64,000 nt of DNA, from positions 3,876 through 67,875 of the forward strand of contig JAFADI010000155.1 in NCBI GenBank assembly GCA_023424965.1. The letters are read 5' to 3'. Source of the stretch: Bacillota bacterium. Lineage in GTDB: Bacteria > Bacillota > Clostridia > Acetivibrionales > JAFADI01. Of this stretch, positions 9,322 to 17,976 are shown piece after piece (within the stretch, counting starts at the first letter, position 1; each line of letters opens with the position of its first letter). The notes under the pieces are model-generated. The model worked only from the letters and a program-made list of their open reading frames with translations. It searched no databases and was not told the origin of the DNA. A program made the translations under genes and the position numbers.

Positions 9322-10548
9322 ATGAACAAGGTTGAACTGCTGGCACCGGCGGGAAGTCTGGAGAAACTCAAAATGGCAATTATCTATGGCGCCGATGCGG
9401 TATATATGGGCGGAGAGGAATTCGGCCTGAGGGCCTTTGCCGAAAATTTCAGTCCGGCGGAGATGGAAGAAGGAATCGAATTTGCCCATGCCAGGGGAAA
9501 GAAAGTGTACATTACCATGAATATTTTCCCCCACAACGCCGACCTGGATGGAATGCCCGCTTATGTGAGGGACACTGCAAAGCTGGGCGTAGACGCCATT
9601 ATTCTGTCGGACCCGGGCGTTTATTCCATCGTAAAGGAAGAAGCCCCGGACATGGAGCTCCATTTGAGCACCCAGGCCAACAACACCAATTGGAGGAGCG
9701 CCAGCTTCTGGTACAATCATGGGGTGAAAAGGATTGTGCTGGCCAGGGAGCTGTCCTTTGAAGAAATCGGGGAAATCCGGGCAAAAGTGCCTGCGGATAT
9801 GGAACTGGAAGCCTTTGTCCATGGTGCCATGTGCATCTCCTATTCAGGCAGGTGCCTGCTCAGCAATTACATGGCGGGAAGGGATTCCAACAGGGGCCAA
9901 TGCGCACATCCCTGCCGGTGGAAGTACCATCTGGTTGAAGAGAAGCGTCCCGGTGAGTATATGCCTGTATTTGAAAACGAGAGAGGTACCTTTATCTACA
10001 ATTCAAAGGACCTTTGCATGATCGAACATGTGCCTGACCTTGTGAAGGCGGGCATCAGCAGCTTGAAGATCGAAGGCAGGATGAAGAGCTCCTTCTATGT
10101 GGCCACCGTTGTCAAGGCTTACAGGGAAGCCATCGACGCTTACTATGAGAATCCGGAGCAATACCGTTTCAGGGAGGAGTGGCTTGAGGAGGTTTCCAAG
10201 GCCAGCCACCGGGAATTTACAACGGGTTTCTATTTTGACAGGCCTAAGGGTGAAGGGCAGATTTACCACACAAGCTCCTACATAAGGGATTATGACTTTG
10301 TGGGCATGGTCACCGCATACGACAGATCCACCGGCATCGTCACCGTTGAACAGCGCAACAGGATGTTTGAGGGGGAAGAAATTGAAGTGGTCAATCCCAA
10401 GGGTCCTTATTTCATCCAGCAGATAAGGGGCATGAAAAACGCGGAGGGAGAAGACATCGAGGTGGCTCCCCACCCCCAGATGACGGTATATATGGCGATG
10501 GACCGGGAGGTGGAGCCATTTACCCTGCTCCGCCGCAAAGGGAGTTAG
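9322..10548 (+). CDS. U32-family prephenate-dependent tRNA hydroxylase (TrhP/YrrO-like)
   Basis: A 408-residue peptidase-U32-family protein. It has an N-terminal TIM-barrel-like part beginning LLAPAGSLEKL, and the family signature with FVHGAMCISYSGRCLLS near residue 170 followed by GRDSNRGQCAHPCRW, whose cysteines bind iron-sulfur in related enzymes. TrhP homologues make 5-hydroxyuridine-34 in tRNA, the substrate of TrmR encoded just upstream. Bacillus has two U32 genes here, this window one. AGGGAGG precedes the ATG at 9322; the longer reading from 9277 overlaps trmR and lacks a ribosome site. Confidence 0.85.
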   Translation: MNKVELLAPAGSLEKLKMAIIYGADAVYMGGEEFGLRAFAENFSPAEMEEGIEFAHARGKKVYITMNIFPHNADLDGMPAYVRDTAKLGVDAIILSDPGVYSIVKEEAPDMELHLSTQANNTNWRSASFWYNHGVKRIVLARELSFEEIGEIRAKVPADMELEAFVHGAMCISYSGRCLLSNYMAGRDSNRGQCAHPCRWKYHLVEEKRPGEYMPVFENERGTFIYNSKDLCMIEHVPDLVKAGISSLKIEGRMKSSFYVATVVKAYREAIDAYYENPEQYRFREEWLEEVSKASHREFTTGFYFDRPKGEGQIYHTSSYIRDYDFVGMVTAYDRSTGIVTVEQRNRMFEGEEIEVVNPKGPYFIQQIRGMKNAEGEDIEVAPHPQMTVYMAMDREVEPFTLLRRKGS

Positions 10549-10669
10549 AAAATCGTGATATGCGTCGGATAACTGCGTTGCAAAGCTTGCTCGGTACTCA
10601 CGTATAAAACATACGCTCCGTTCCTCGCGGCACTTTGCGCCTTGTTCTCCTCGCATCTGACGATTTTCT
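10547..10669. repeat. Large imperfect palindromic intergenic element
   Basis: The outer arms 10547-10564 and 10652-10669 are inverted copies with 16 of 18 positions matching (both begin AGAAAATCGT read inward). Inner segments around TGCAAAG and CTTTGCG and around CGTAT and ATACG also pair imperfectly. The whole 123 bp could fold into one long stem starting at the stop codon of the U32 gene. It looks like a mobile or repeated palindromic unit, but only one copy is visible here. Confidence 0.6.
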
Positions 10670-10769
10670 GACAACGATCCGATTGTACCATGGCAAGAAG
10701 TACTCCTCATAGAGAGAAACCAGTCTGTCAAAGTAGTACGAAAATAAATATATTGGAATTGTATAAAAG

Positions 10770-10811
10770 CCCCCTTTCAAAGAGAAAATTAGTAGAAAAG
10801 GGGGTTCTTTT
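10770..10811 (+). promoter_or_regulatory. Hairpin that encloses the ribosome-binding site of the PBP gene
   Basis: CCCCCTTT at 10770-10777 pairs with AAAGGGGG at 10797-10804. The GGGGG is the only Shine-Dalgarno for the ATG at 10812. The stem is followed by TTCTTTT, so it could act either as a transcription attenuator or as a translation lock. Confidence 0.6.
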
Positions 10812-12470
10812 ATGGCCGGAAAAAGAGCGGGACTGCTTTTTATCGCATTTTTATCACTTTTTATTCTGCTGGTGGGCAGATTCTTCTACCTGCAGATTTT
10901 TGACGGGCAAAAGCTGTCAAAGGCAGCTTCCCTCCAGAGAATATCCAATGCAAAAATAGAAAAGCCCAGGGGAGACATTCTGGATACTAACGGAATCCCT
11001 TTTACCGACAGGAGCAAAAAGTCCTCCCTGGTTTTGAAACCGCTATTCCTCAGGGATAAAAAGGAGGAAGTGGAGAAAATCGCAGAGATACTGGGTATTA
11101 AGAGCATCTACCTTTCGCGGGAACTGGAATCCAGGCGGGAACCCATCGTCATGCAGGCAGATGCGGAAAAGATTGAAAGTGTAAAGGCCCTTGATGTTGA
11201 AGGGGTATCGGTGGTGCATTCCCTCAGGCGATATGATGAGGGTACCCTGGCAAAGCATGTCCTTGGCTATTTAAATAAAATTGACCAGTGCGGAGAGACG
11301 GGCATTGAAAAGTCCTATGAAAACTTCCTCAAATATGATAAGGACAATACCATGAGCGTTATGACGGATGCAAAAAACAACCTCATCAGGGGGATCGGCT
11401 ACAGGGTACAGAAACCGGAGATGGACGAACGAAAGCTCAATGTAAAGCTCACCCTGGACTACCACATTCAAAAAATTGTGGAAGAGGTTCTGGACAAAAA
11501 CGGGATAAAGGGGGCCGTGGTGGTCGAGGACGTGGCAACGGGCAATATTCTTGCCATGTCCAGCAAACCAGATTTTGACCCCTATGACGTGGGACGGTAC
11601 CTATCCAGCGCAAACAACGAGCTTTTCAACAGGGCGGTGGCCTCCTACGACCTGGGTTCGGTGTTCAAAATCATTGACGCGGCCTGTGCCTTTGAATACG
11701 GAAAGCTGCTGGAGGGGGATTTTGAATGCACCGGATCCGTGATGATCGGGGACAAGGAATTCAAATGCTCTTCCTATGAAAAGGGAGGAAATGGGAAGGT
11801 GGATATGCTGGATGCCTTTTCCCAGTCCTGCAACTCTTATTTTATATCGCTGGGAATCAATATGGGCAGTGAAAAAATAATCAATATGGCAAAAAGCTTC
11901 GGACTGGGGCAGGCCACAGGAATAAGGGATATGGGTGTGGATGAGGCTTCGGGGGCCCTTCCGGAAGCCGGTAAAAGGTATACCGACGGGGAGATCGCAA
12001 ACATGTCCATCGGTCAGGGAAACATGATGGCCACTCCGTTACAGGTGGCGGACATGGTGGCCACGGTGGCCAACGGGGGCATCAAGAACAGGGTAAACAT
12101 CATCGACTCCATCGTAGACCGGGAAGGCAACAAAGTGAAGGACCTGAGGTATCAGGAAGGTACGCGGATTATTTCCAGAACCACGGCAAACAGCCTGAAG
12201 AAGCTCATGGAAGAGGTACTGGAAAGCGGCACCGGGACCAAAGCCAACATCGATGAATATGGCGGCGCCGGGGGAAAAACGGGCACTGCGGAAACCGGAC
12301 AGGTAATCAATGGGGAAAAGGTGGTCCAGGCATGGTTTGCCGGATATTTTCCCAAAAGGGACCCGCGGTATTCCGTTGCCGTCTTCATTGAAAACGGAAG
12401 GAGCGGAGGGCAAGATGCGGCTCCCATCTTTGCGGAAATAGCGTCGGAGATTATAAAGAAAGGGTATTGA
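10812..12470 (+). CDS. Class B penicillin-binding protein (SpoVD/FtsI-like transpeptidase)
   Basis: A 552-residue bitopic transpeptidase that cross-links peptidoglycan. One N-terminal membrane helix (residues about 7-27) is followed by the PBP dimerisation domain and the transpeptidase domain. The active site has SVFK near residue 281 (SxxK), SCN near 337 (SxN) and KTGTAE near 488. It is shorter than SpoVD proteins and ends without a PASTA domain, so it may serve division (FtsI/PBP2B) or sporulation. No division genes are adjacent. Its GGGGG ribosome site lies inside a hairpin. Confidence 0.9.
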   Translation: MAGKRAGLLFIAFLSLFILLVGRFFYLQIFDGQKLSKAASLQRISNAKIEKPRGDILDTNGIPFTDRSKKSSLVLKPLFLRDKKEEVEKIAEILGIKSIYLSRELESRREPIVMQADAEKIESVKALDVEGVSVVHSLRRYDEGTLAKHVLGYLNKIDQCGETGIEKSYENFLKYDKDNTMSVMTDAKNNLIRGIGYRVQKPEMDERKLNVKLTLDYHIQKIVEEVLDKNGIKGAVVVEDVATGNILAMSSKPDFDPYDVGRYLSSANNELFNRAVASYDLGSVFKIIDAACAFEYGKLLEGDFECTGSVMIGDKEFKCSSYEKGGNGKVDMLDAFSQSCNSYFISLGINMGSEKIINMAKSFGLGQATGIRDMGVDEASGALPEAGKRYTDGEIANMSIGQGNMMATPLQVADMVATVANGGIKNRVNIIDSIVDREGNKVKDLRYQEGTRIISRTTANSLKKLMEEVLESGTGTKANIDEYGGAGGKTGTAETGQVINGEKVVQAWFAGYFPKRDPRYSVAVFIENGRSGGQDAAPIFAEIASEIIKKGY

Positions 12471-12672
12471 AGGGCAAAAGGGAAGAAAGAAAAACATATG
12501 AAAAATCCTGCAGGTCGTCTTTATAAAAGCTCCTGCAGGATTTTTTCGCTTCCCTGCGCTGTTTCTTCTTATCTTTTTTCGCTTCGCTGTCATGCACTCT
12601 TGTTACCGGATTTATCTGCCAGCTGCGCCTGACTTCCAGCACCAGCTCCGCATATTTTTTCTGTTTTTTCAT
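12451..12672 (-). CDS. Small basic hypothetical protein
   Basis: A 73-residue reading frame whose first 45 residues look like a real protein: KKQKKYAELVLEVRRSW, then INPVTRVHDS and a Lys/Arg-rich stretch. GGAAGG lies 8 nt before the ATG at 12672. I have the impression that short clostridial proteins with a W-x-x-NPVTR motif exist, but cannot name the family. Its 3' half crosses the terminator of the PBP gene and its last codons overlap that gene, so the natural C-terminus may be shorter. Confidence 0.45.
   Translation of the reverse strand: MKKQKKYAELVLEVRRSWQINPVTRVHDSEAKKDKKKQRREAKKSCRSFYKDDLQDFSYVFLSSLLPFNTLSL
12501..12546 (+). terminator. Rho-independent terminator of the PBP gene
   Basis: AAAAATCCTGCAGG (12501-12514) pairs with CCTGCAGGATTTTT (12532-12545), ending in a T-run. 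The symmetric flanks make it potentially bidirectional. Confidence 0.8.
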
Positions 12673-12818
12673 GCCCATCACCTTCCAGGATTATTTTAAT
12701 TCCTATATTTCTATTGTAGTCCCCAATGGAGCATATGTCAAACGACTCCGGAGGAATTAAGGTCCGTGCGAGATTTTCAGCTTGTGCCGAAACGCACATG
12801 CCTGATACGGGGGCCGTT

Positions 12819-12852
12819 CTCAACTTTCCTTGCCGCCGATATAAAAGTTGAG
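12819..12852. repeat. Inverted repeat upstream of the histidine kinase
   Basis: CTCAACTTT (12819-12827) and AAAGTTGAG (12844-12852) are perfect 9-bp inverted arms, followed by GACTGTCCCC. It could be an operator or the trace of a small mobile element. Confidence 0.35.
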
Positions 12853-12947
12853 GACTGTCCCCAAAAAAAGAATTCATGATATAATAAAGGTACAGGCAAT
12901 AACTTGCTGGTGTTCTGATTACCGCAAAATAAAAGGAGACGTGGATT

Positions 12948-14765
12948 TTGAGGGAGAGGTCGCTGCAAAAGCTCCTGAGTTTTAAGAGCGTACAAACAAA
13001 GATGCTGCTGGCAATTCTGCTTTTGATTGTGATACCCATGCTGTCCATCACTTATATATCGTTTAAAAACTCGGAAAAGTTCATACAGGACAAAATCAGC
13101 CAGTCCCACGCACAAATCCTCAGAGAGCTGGGAGGAAGCGTCAATTCAACCCTGGAGGCGATGATCAACGCATCGAACATGTTTACCCTGGACAAGCAAA
13201 TCATTGATATCCTGTCGGAAGGGTGGGACCAAAATCCGGAGGTACAATACAACCACCACCGGCTTGTGAGTGAACAGATGGATAAAGCCAAAAACACCAT
13301 TCTGCAGAATTTCACACCTTTTATTTGTGTATTTGACAATTATGGAAACATGTTTGCCTCGGGTACCAAAAGGGATACGGATAACTATGAGAAATATGGA
13401 AAAAGCGATTGGCTGTCAGAGACGATAGAATTAAATGGATACATGTTGTGGATTGCACCGCAAACTGACTTTGTCCGGACGGAGGAAACGGGGACCGGGC
13501 CTTTGATTACGCTGTCCCGCCTCATTAAGGGAAGCAGGTCCCAGGGCGGATATGGGGTTATTACCATCAGCATTTCGGAGGAGGAATTCAGAAAAAAGTT
13601 ATTGCGGCAGGGAGATCCCGGTGAAGAGCTTTATATCACCGATCAGGAAGGAAATATCATAAGCCATAGCAACCCGGCCCTTGTGGGAGAAAACATCAAG
13701 GGTTATCCCTATGCGGACAAAATTTTTTCCGGAAGCCAGGACTCCTTTATTCAAAAAGTGGACGGTTCCATGAAGTTTATCAGCTATGCCTCCATTGGAG
13801 TGACCGGCTGGAAGGTGATTAAAGTCAGTGAGTATGATACCCTTTTCATGGACTTGCTTTCGAACCGGAATAGTAATATTTTCTTTATTATCATGATTTC
13901 GGTGGTATTCATCCTGGTTACTGCTTTAATTATCTTCAGTATTACCCAGCCCTTAAAGAAGCTGCAACGAACCATGAAATCCGTTGAAGAGGGGAATCTT
14001 GACATTACCCTGGCGGTGAAGGGGATGGACGAGGTGGCCCAACTGGGCCATGGCTTTAACAGCATGTTGCGCTACATCAATGCCCTGATTGCCAACATCC
14101 AGGAAAAGCAAAAAAAGGAAGAGGCGCTGCGGCTGGAAGTGATGCAGGCCCAAATCAATCCTCACTTTTTATTCAACACCCTGAATACCATCAAGTGGAC
14201 TGCCATTATCAGCCAGGCAAACAATGTGGCCAGCCTCATAGAAGCACTGGGGCGTATCCTGGAAATGAGCGTCAAGGATATTCAGGCGCTGATCACCTTA
14301 AAAGATGAGGTGGAGAATCTAAAAAGCTATTTGCAGCTCCAAAAGGCAAGGTATAACCAGCGGTTTGAAGAACACATCCATATCCCTGCGGAACTGGAAA
14401 ACGTGAAAATTCCTAGGCTGATCCTTCAGCCCCTGGTTGAGAACTCGATTATCCATGGCTTGAAGGAAGACAAGGCCGGTAACATAAAAATAGAAATCCG
14501 TGCGGTAAAGGAAGGGGAGGATATCCTGCTTACGGTGTATGACAACGGTGCGGGAATCGAAACTCAAAGGCTCAGGGAAATCCTTGATGACAACCGGACC
14601 GATGAATACCGGAACCGCTTCAGCCGTATCGGAGTTCAAAATGTCCATAAACGCGTTCAACTGATGTTCGGGGAAAAATACGGGCTCAGCATAAGAAGCG
14701 TGCGGGGGGAGTATACCGAGGTTGAAGTTCGAATGCCCCTGGGAAGAGAGGAAAATAAAGTATGA
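12948..14765 (+). CDS. Sensor histidine kinase, YesM/LytS type
   Basis: A 605-residue membrane kinase. Membrane helices at about 20-42 and 301-326 flank an extracellular Cache-like sensor domain. A HAMP domain follows at about 327-380, then His_kinase with AQINPHFLFNTLNTIKW near 400 carrying the phosphorylated His, and the ATPase with QPLVENSIIHG and DNGAGI. This family usually senses extracellular carbohydrate together with a binding protein. The start is TTG, supported by AAAGGAGACG. It overlaps the response regulator gene by ATGA. Confidence 0.9.
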   Translation: MRERSLQKLLSFKSVQTKMLLAILLLIVIPMLSITYISFKNSEKFIQDKISQSHAQILRELGGSVNSTLEAMINASNMFTLDKQIIDILSEGWDQNPEVQYNHHRLVSEQMDKAKNTILQNFTPFICVFDNYGNMFASGTKRDTDNYEKYGKSDWLSETIELNGYMLWIAPQTDFVRTEETGTGPLITLSRLIKGSRSQGGYGVITISISEEEFRKKLLRQGDPGEELYITDQEGNIISHSNPALVGENIKGYPYADKIFSGSQDSFIQKVDGSMKFISYASIGVTGWKVIKVSEYDTLFMDLLSNRNSNIFFIIMISVVFILVTALIIFSITQPLKKLQRTMKSVEEGNLDITLAVKGMDEVAQLGHGFNSMLRYINALIANIQEKQKKEEALRLEVMQAQINPHFLFNTLNTIKWTAIISQANNVASLIEALGRILEMSVKDIQALITLKDEVENLKSYLQLQKARYNQRFEEHIHIPAELENVKIPRLILQPLVENSIIHGLKEDKAGNIKIEIRAVKEGEDILLTVYDNGAGIETQRLREILDDNRTDEYRNRFSRIGVQNVHKRVQLMFGEKYGLSIRSVRGEYTEVEVRMPLGREENKV

Positions 14766-16345
14766 CGCGAATATTGATTGTAGATGATGAGATACTGATA
14801 AGGGTGGGCTTGCGGTCGGCGGTTGACTGGCAGACCCACGGCTTTGAAATCGCCGGGGAAGCCAGCAATGGAAAAGAGGCCCTTGCCAAACTGATGGAAG
14901 GCAATGTGGATATTTTGCTCACCGACATTAAAATGCCGGAGATGGATGGCATTGAACTGCTGGAAGAAATAAAAAAACGGAAACTTCAGGTCAAATCCAT
15001 CGTTCTGAGCTGCCACGATGACTATGAGTATGTGCGGGAAGCCTTAAAACTGGGAGCCCATGATTATCTGCTGAAGCTTTCCTTAAATCCGGAAAAACTG
15101 TTGCACATGCTGGCGGAGTTAAGGAATGAACTTGAAACCTCCCAGAGAACCCAGGCTCCCGCCAGGGATGAGCGCATGCAGGAAAACTGGCTCAAGCTGC
15201 TCTATCAATTCAGTGAACCGGTGTGGGAAGAACAGAAGGCCCTGGGAACAAGAGTAAGGGAGGAGGGCATCGCTGTTTTCGCCCTGCGCATCGATTCCTA
15301 TTCCGACCTCCACCGGCAGGGAAGATTTGCGGACAAGGCACTGCTCAACAATACGGTAAACAGCATTATCAATAATGTCATCAACGATTATGCCTGCGGA
15401 GATTCCTTTGCTCTGGAAGAAGGCCGCTTTGCCGCCGTCATTAATCACAAGGGCGGGGACCGGAGCATTTTGGGGCAAATGGCAGGCAACCTTCAACAGG
15501 CGGTCAAAAGATATATGCAGATTACGCTGTCTCTGGGAATCAGCGAGGGTCACGAAAATCCAGCAATGCTCAATCCGGCGTTTTCACAGGCCTATAAAGC
15601 GCTGGGCAGGAAGTTTTTCCTCGGGAAAGAGACGGTTTGCTTTTACGCAGATATTCCAAAACCCGAAATTACAGATAAAAGGATGTTATTTACGACGGAA
15701 ATGGAAGAAAGCCTGCAGTTGGCCATCGAGCTCAACCAGGCCCAGGAGGCCGGAGAAATTCTGGCGGCCTTCCTTGACAGGATTCAAAGCGGCGGAAACT
15801 ATACCCAGGAGGCCATTCACAGGGCACTGGACGACATCTTTTTCCTGCTCTCGAAGGAATTGAAAATATTTGATAAAAATTTGGAGGAGGTTCCCTTTCT
15901 CGATGGAAATATGCCCCAGCACACGGCAAGAGAAATGGAATACTTTGAAGACTTGAGGGTGTGGCTGCCGTCCCTGGCCGAAAGCTTTTTCGGTGCGGTC
16001 TCCCCACTGAAGACTTCCATGCAGCGGGAAGAGATCCGCAAGGCGCTGGAGCTGATCGTATCCCGCTATCACGAAAATCTCACCGTTACGCGGGTCGCAC
16101 AGCATGTAAGCATGAGTGAAAACTATTTAAGCCACCTGTTCAAAAAGGAAGTGGGAGAGGCTTTTACAGAATACCTCACCAAGTACCGTATTGAGAGGGC
16201 AAAGGAAATGCTGAGGAACTCCGGTGCCCGGGTCAACGAGATTGCAGAGAAGGTGGGGTATGAAAACATCTACTATTTCAGCAATGTTTTCAAGAAATAT
16301 ACGGGGGTCAGCCCCATCGAGTACAGAAAAAGGATAAAAGTGTAA
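14762..16345 (+). CDS. Response regulator, YesN/AraC type
   Basis: A 527-residue regulator with an N-terminal receiver domain (DDE acidic pocket, phosphorylated Asp in LTDIKMPEMDG near residue 55, Lys near 105), a middle region of about 260 residues and a C-terminal AraC-type double helix-turn-helix containing SENYLSHLFKKEVG and IYYFSNVFKKYTGVSPIEYR. It is translationally coupled to the kinase and is the likely activator of the ABC transporter operon beginning 178 nt downstream. Confidence 0.92.
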   Translation: MTRILIVDDEILIRVGLRSAVDWQTHGFEIAGEASNGKEALAKLMEGNVDILLTDIKMPEMDGIELLEEIKKRKLQVKSIVLSCHDDYEYVREALKLGAHDYLLKLSLNPEKLLHMLAELRNELETSQRTQAPARDERMQENWLKLLYQFSEPVWEEQKALGTRVREEGIAVFALRIDSYSDLHRQGRFADKALLNNTVNSIINNVINDYACGDSFALEEGRFAAVINHKGGDRSILGQMAGNLQQAVKRYMQITLSLGISEGHENPAMLNPAFSQAYKALGRKFFLGKETVCFYADIPKPEITDKRMLFTTEMEESLQLAIELNQAQEAGEILAAFLDRIQSGGNYTQEAIHRALDDIFFLLSKELKIFDKNLEEVPFLDGNMPQHTAREMEYFEDLRVWLPSLAESFFGAVSPLKTSMQREEIRKALELIVSRYHENLTVTRVAQHVSMSENYLSHLFKKEVGEAFTEYLTKYRIERAKEMLRNSGARVNEIAEKVGYENIYYFSNVFKKYTGVSPIEYRKRIKV

Positions 16346-16379
16346 AGTGGAAATTTATAAAGATCTGGTAGAAATTTAT

Positions 16380-16415
16380 AAAGGCTGCCGAAGAAGGGAA
16401 AGGCAGCTTTTATCA
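16380..16415 (+). terminator. Rho-independent terminator of the two-component operon
   Basis: AAAGGCTGCC (16380-16389) pairs with GGCAGCTTTT (16402-16411), followed by an AT-rich tail. It separates the regulatory pair from the ABC operon. Confidence 0.7.
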
Positions 16416-16522
16416 TTGTAGAAAATTACAAATTTCACAAAGCAGGCTTTATTTTTTGGCGTACCCGGAGGCTCTATAATTGAACTATCAAATCAAACCA
16501 TATCAAAGGAGGAAACAACAAC

Positions 16523-17902
16523 ATGAAAAGAATTGCAGGTTTAATATTAGTACTGGCTCTTCTGACCTCCGTGTTTGCGGGCTGCGGTTCTGATGGAAAG
16601 ACTCCTGCGGCAGAACAAAAGCCTTCGGATACCCAAAAGGCCGCCGAGCCGCAGAAACAGGTGAAGATTTCATTCTGGGGAGGGATCCCGGCTGAATCCG
16701 GTCCACAGAATGCCGTCGATGCGTGGAACAAGCAAAACCCCGATATTCAGGTGGAATATGTCCGGTACGTCAATGACGAGAGCGGCAACACAAAGCTGGA
16801 TACAGCGCTTCTTTCGGGGATGAACTGCGATCTGTTCACCAGCCATGGCGCCGACCGCTCCGTGGCACGGATCACCGCCGGTATGGCGCATCCATTGACG
16901 GACTACTTGAAAAAGGACAACATGGACGTTGAGAAGATGTTCGGTGCAGGATATTATAAATACAACGATACGGTTTTCGGTATCCCCGATACCAATCCGG
17001 CAGACTTTCTATGGTTGAACAAAACCATGTTCGACAAGGCCGGCATTCCCATTCCTACAGACTGGACCATCAGCGAATTTAAGGAAATTGCCGGGAAGCT
17101 GACCTCAGGGACCGGGGCAAATAAGGTTTACGGTGCCTTTATGTACCCGGGATGGTCGGACAACTGGATGAGACCGGCTTTTTCGGTTCTCGGGCCGGAT
17201 TCCTATTCTGAAAAAATGTCCTTTAACCTGGAAAACGAATATTTCAAAAAAGTACTGCAAATGCGCTATGACATGGAAGTTGTCGACAAATCCTGGGTTC
17301 CCGTTGCAGATGTAATTACTCAAAAGCTGACCGCCCAGGACATGTACTTTAAAGGAAAGGTGGCCATGGCTTGGGCCGGGAGCTTCCTTCTGCGGTATGT
17401 CAAGGATGATAAGAACTACCCCCATGATTTTGTTTCCGCCTTTGCCCCCGTTCCTAAATGGGATAAGGGCCAGAGCAACTATTACAACACTGCCGGCGCG
17501 GTGGACGCTGTGGTCTCCATCAATAAAATGAGCCAGAACAAGGATGCGGCGTGGACTTTCATGAAATGGTGGGTGACAGAGGGCTTCCCTACCTATGCGG
17601 TGCCTTTCGGTAAAATTCCTTCCTATACCGCGGCAGACAAGTCCAAGATGGAAGCGGCGCTCCTGGATACCGATGCGGTTAAGAAGAAAATCGACCTTGA
17701 ATCCTTCAAAAGGGTATTCGTAGGGGATACTGCAGCAACGGGCGCCTTCTTTACAACGCCTTTGACACCGGCCAGAAATGAAGTAGCCACCATGTTTACC
17801 CGTGAGGTGGAGAAATGCCTGGCAGGAAAGCAAACGGTGGACCAGACCATCGACAGTATGAAGAAGCAGGCGCAGGAGATCACTGAAAATAGAAACAAAT
17901 AG
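16523..17902 (+). CDS. Sugar ABC transporter substrate-binding lipoprotein
   Basis: A 459-residue family 1 extracellular solute-binding protein. The signal peptide ends in the lipobox VFAGC, followed by a Pro/Ala/Lys/Gln linker, so it is a lipoprotein on the outer face of the membrane. The fold has the usual two lobes, with an aromatic-rich pocket. It is the first gene of the operon, after AAAGGAGG. TATAAT occurs at 16476-16481 without a good -35 box, which fits activation by the upstream AraC-type regulator. The sugar is not predictable. Confidence 0.9.
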   Translation: MKRIAGLILVLALLTSVFAGCGSDGKTPAAEQKPSDTQKAAEPQKQVKISFWGGIPAESGPQNAVDAWNKQNPDIQVEYVRYVNDESGNTKLDTALLSGMNCDLFTSHGADRSVARITAGMAHPLTDYLKKDNMDVEKMFGAGYYKYNDTVFGIPDTNPADFLWLNKTMFDKAGIPIPTDWTISEFKEIAGKLTSGTGANKVYGAFMYPGWSDNWMRPAFSVLGPDSYSEKMSFNLENEYFKKVLQMRYDMEVVDKSWVPVADVITQKLTAQDMYFKGKVAMAWAGSFLLRYVKDDKNYPHDFVSAFAPVPKWDKGQSNYYNTAGAVDAVVSINKMSQNKDAAWTFMKWWVTEGFPTYAVPFGKIPSYTAADKSKMEAALLDTDAVKKKIDLESFKRVFVGDTAATGAFFTTPLTPARNEVATMFTREVEKCLAGKQTVDQTIDSMKKQAQEITENRNK

Positions 17903-17921
17903 GAAAGTGAACTGATTTTAT

Positions 17922-17949
17922 GAAGGGTGCAATGAAAATTGCCCCTTCA
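17922..17949 (+). promoter_or_regulatory. Stable hairpin between binding-protein and permease genes
   Basis: GAAGGG, a bulged T and GCAAT pair with ATTGCCCCTTC around a GAAA tetraloop. Such hairpins commonly protect the abundant binding-protein mRNA from 3' decay. An ATG inside the stem is in frame with the permease but is not the likely start. Confidence 0.65.
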
Positions 17950-17976
17950 TTTTATAAAAGAAATGGAGTGGGTTTC

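Noticed and set aside
12819..12870. Remnant of a REP-associated transposon (GTTGAGGACTGTCCCC-like motif)
   Set aside because: Only a short inverted repeat and a motif resemblance are present, with no transposase or second end; kept only as an inverted repeat.
17920..17976. Earlier start for the first sugar permease
   Set aside because: The ATG is inside a stable hairpin and the added residues are not membrane-like; GGAGTG fits the ATG at 17977.
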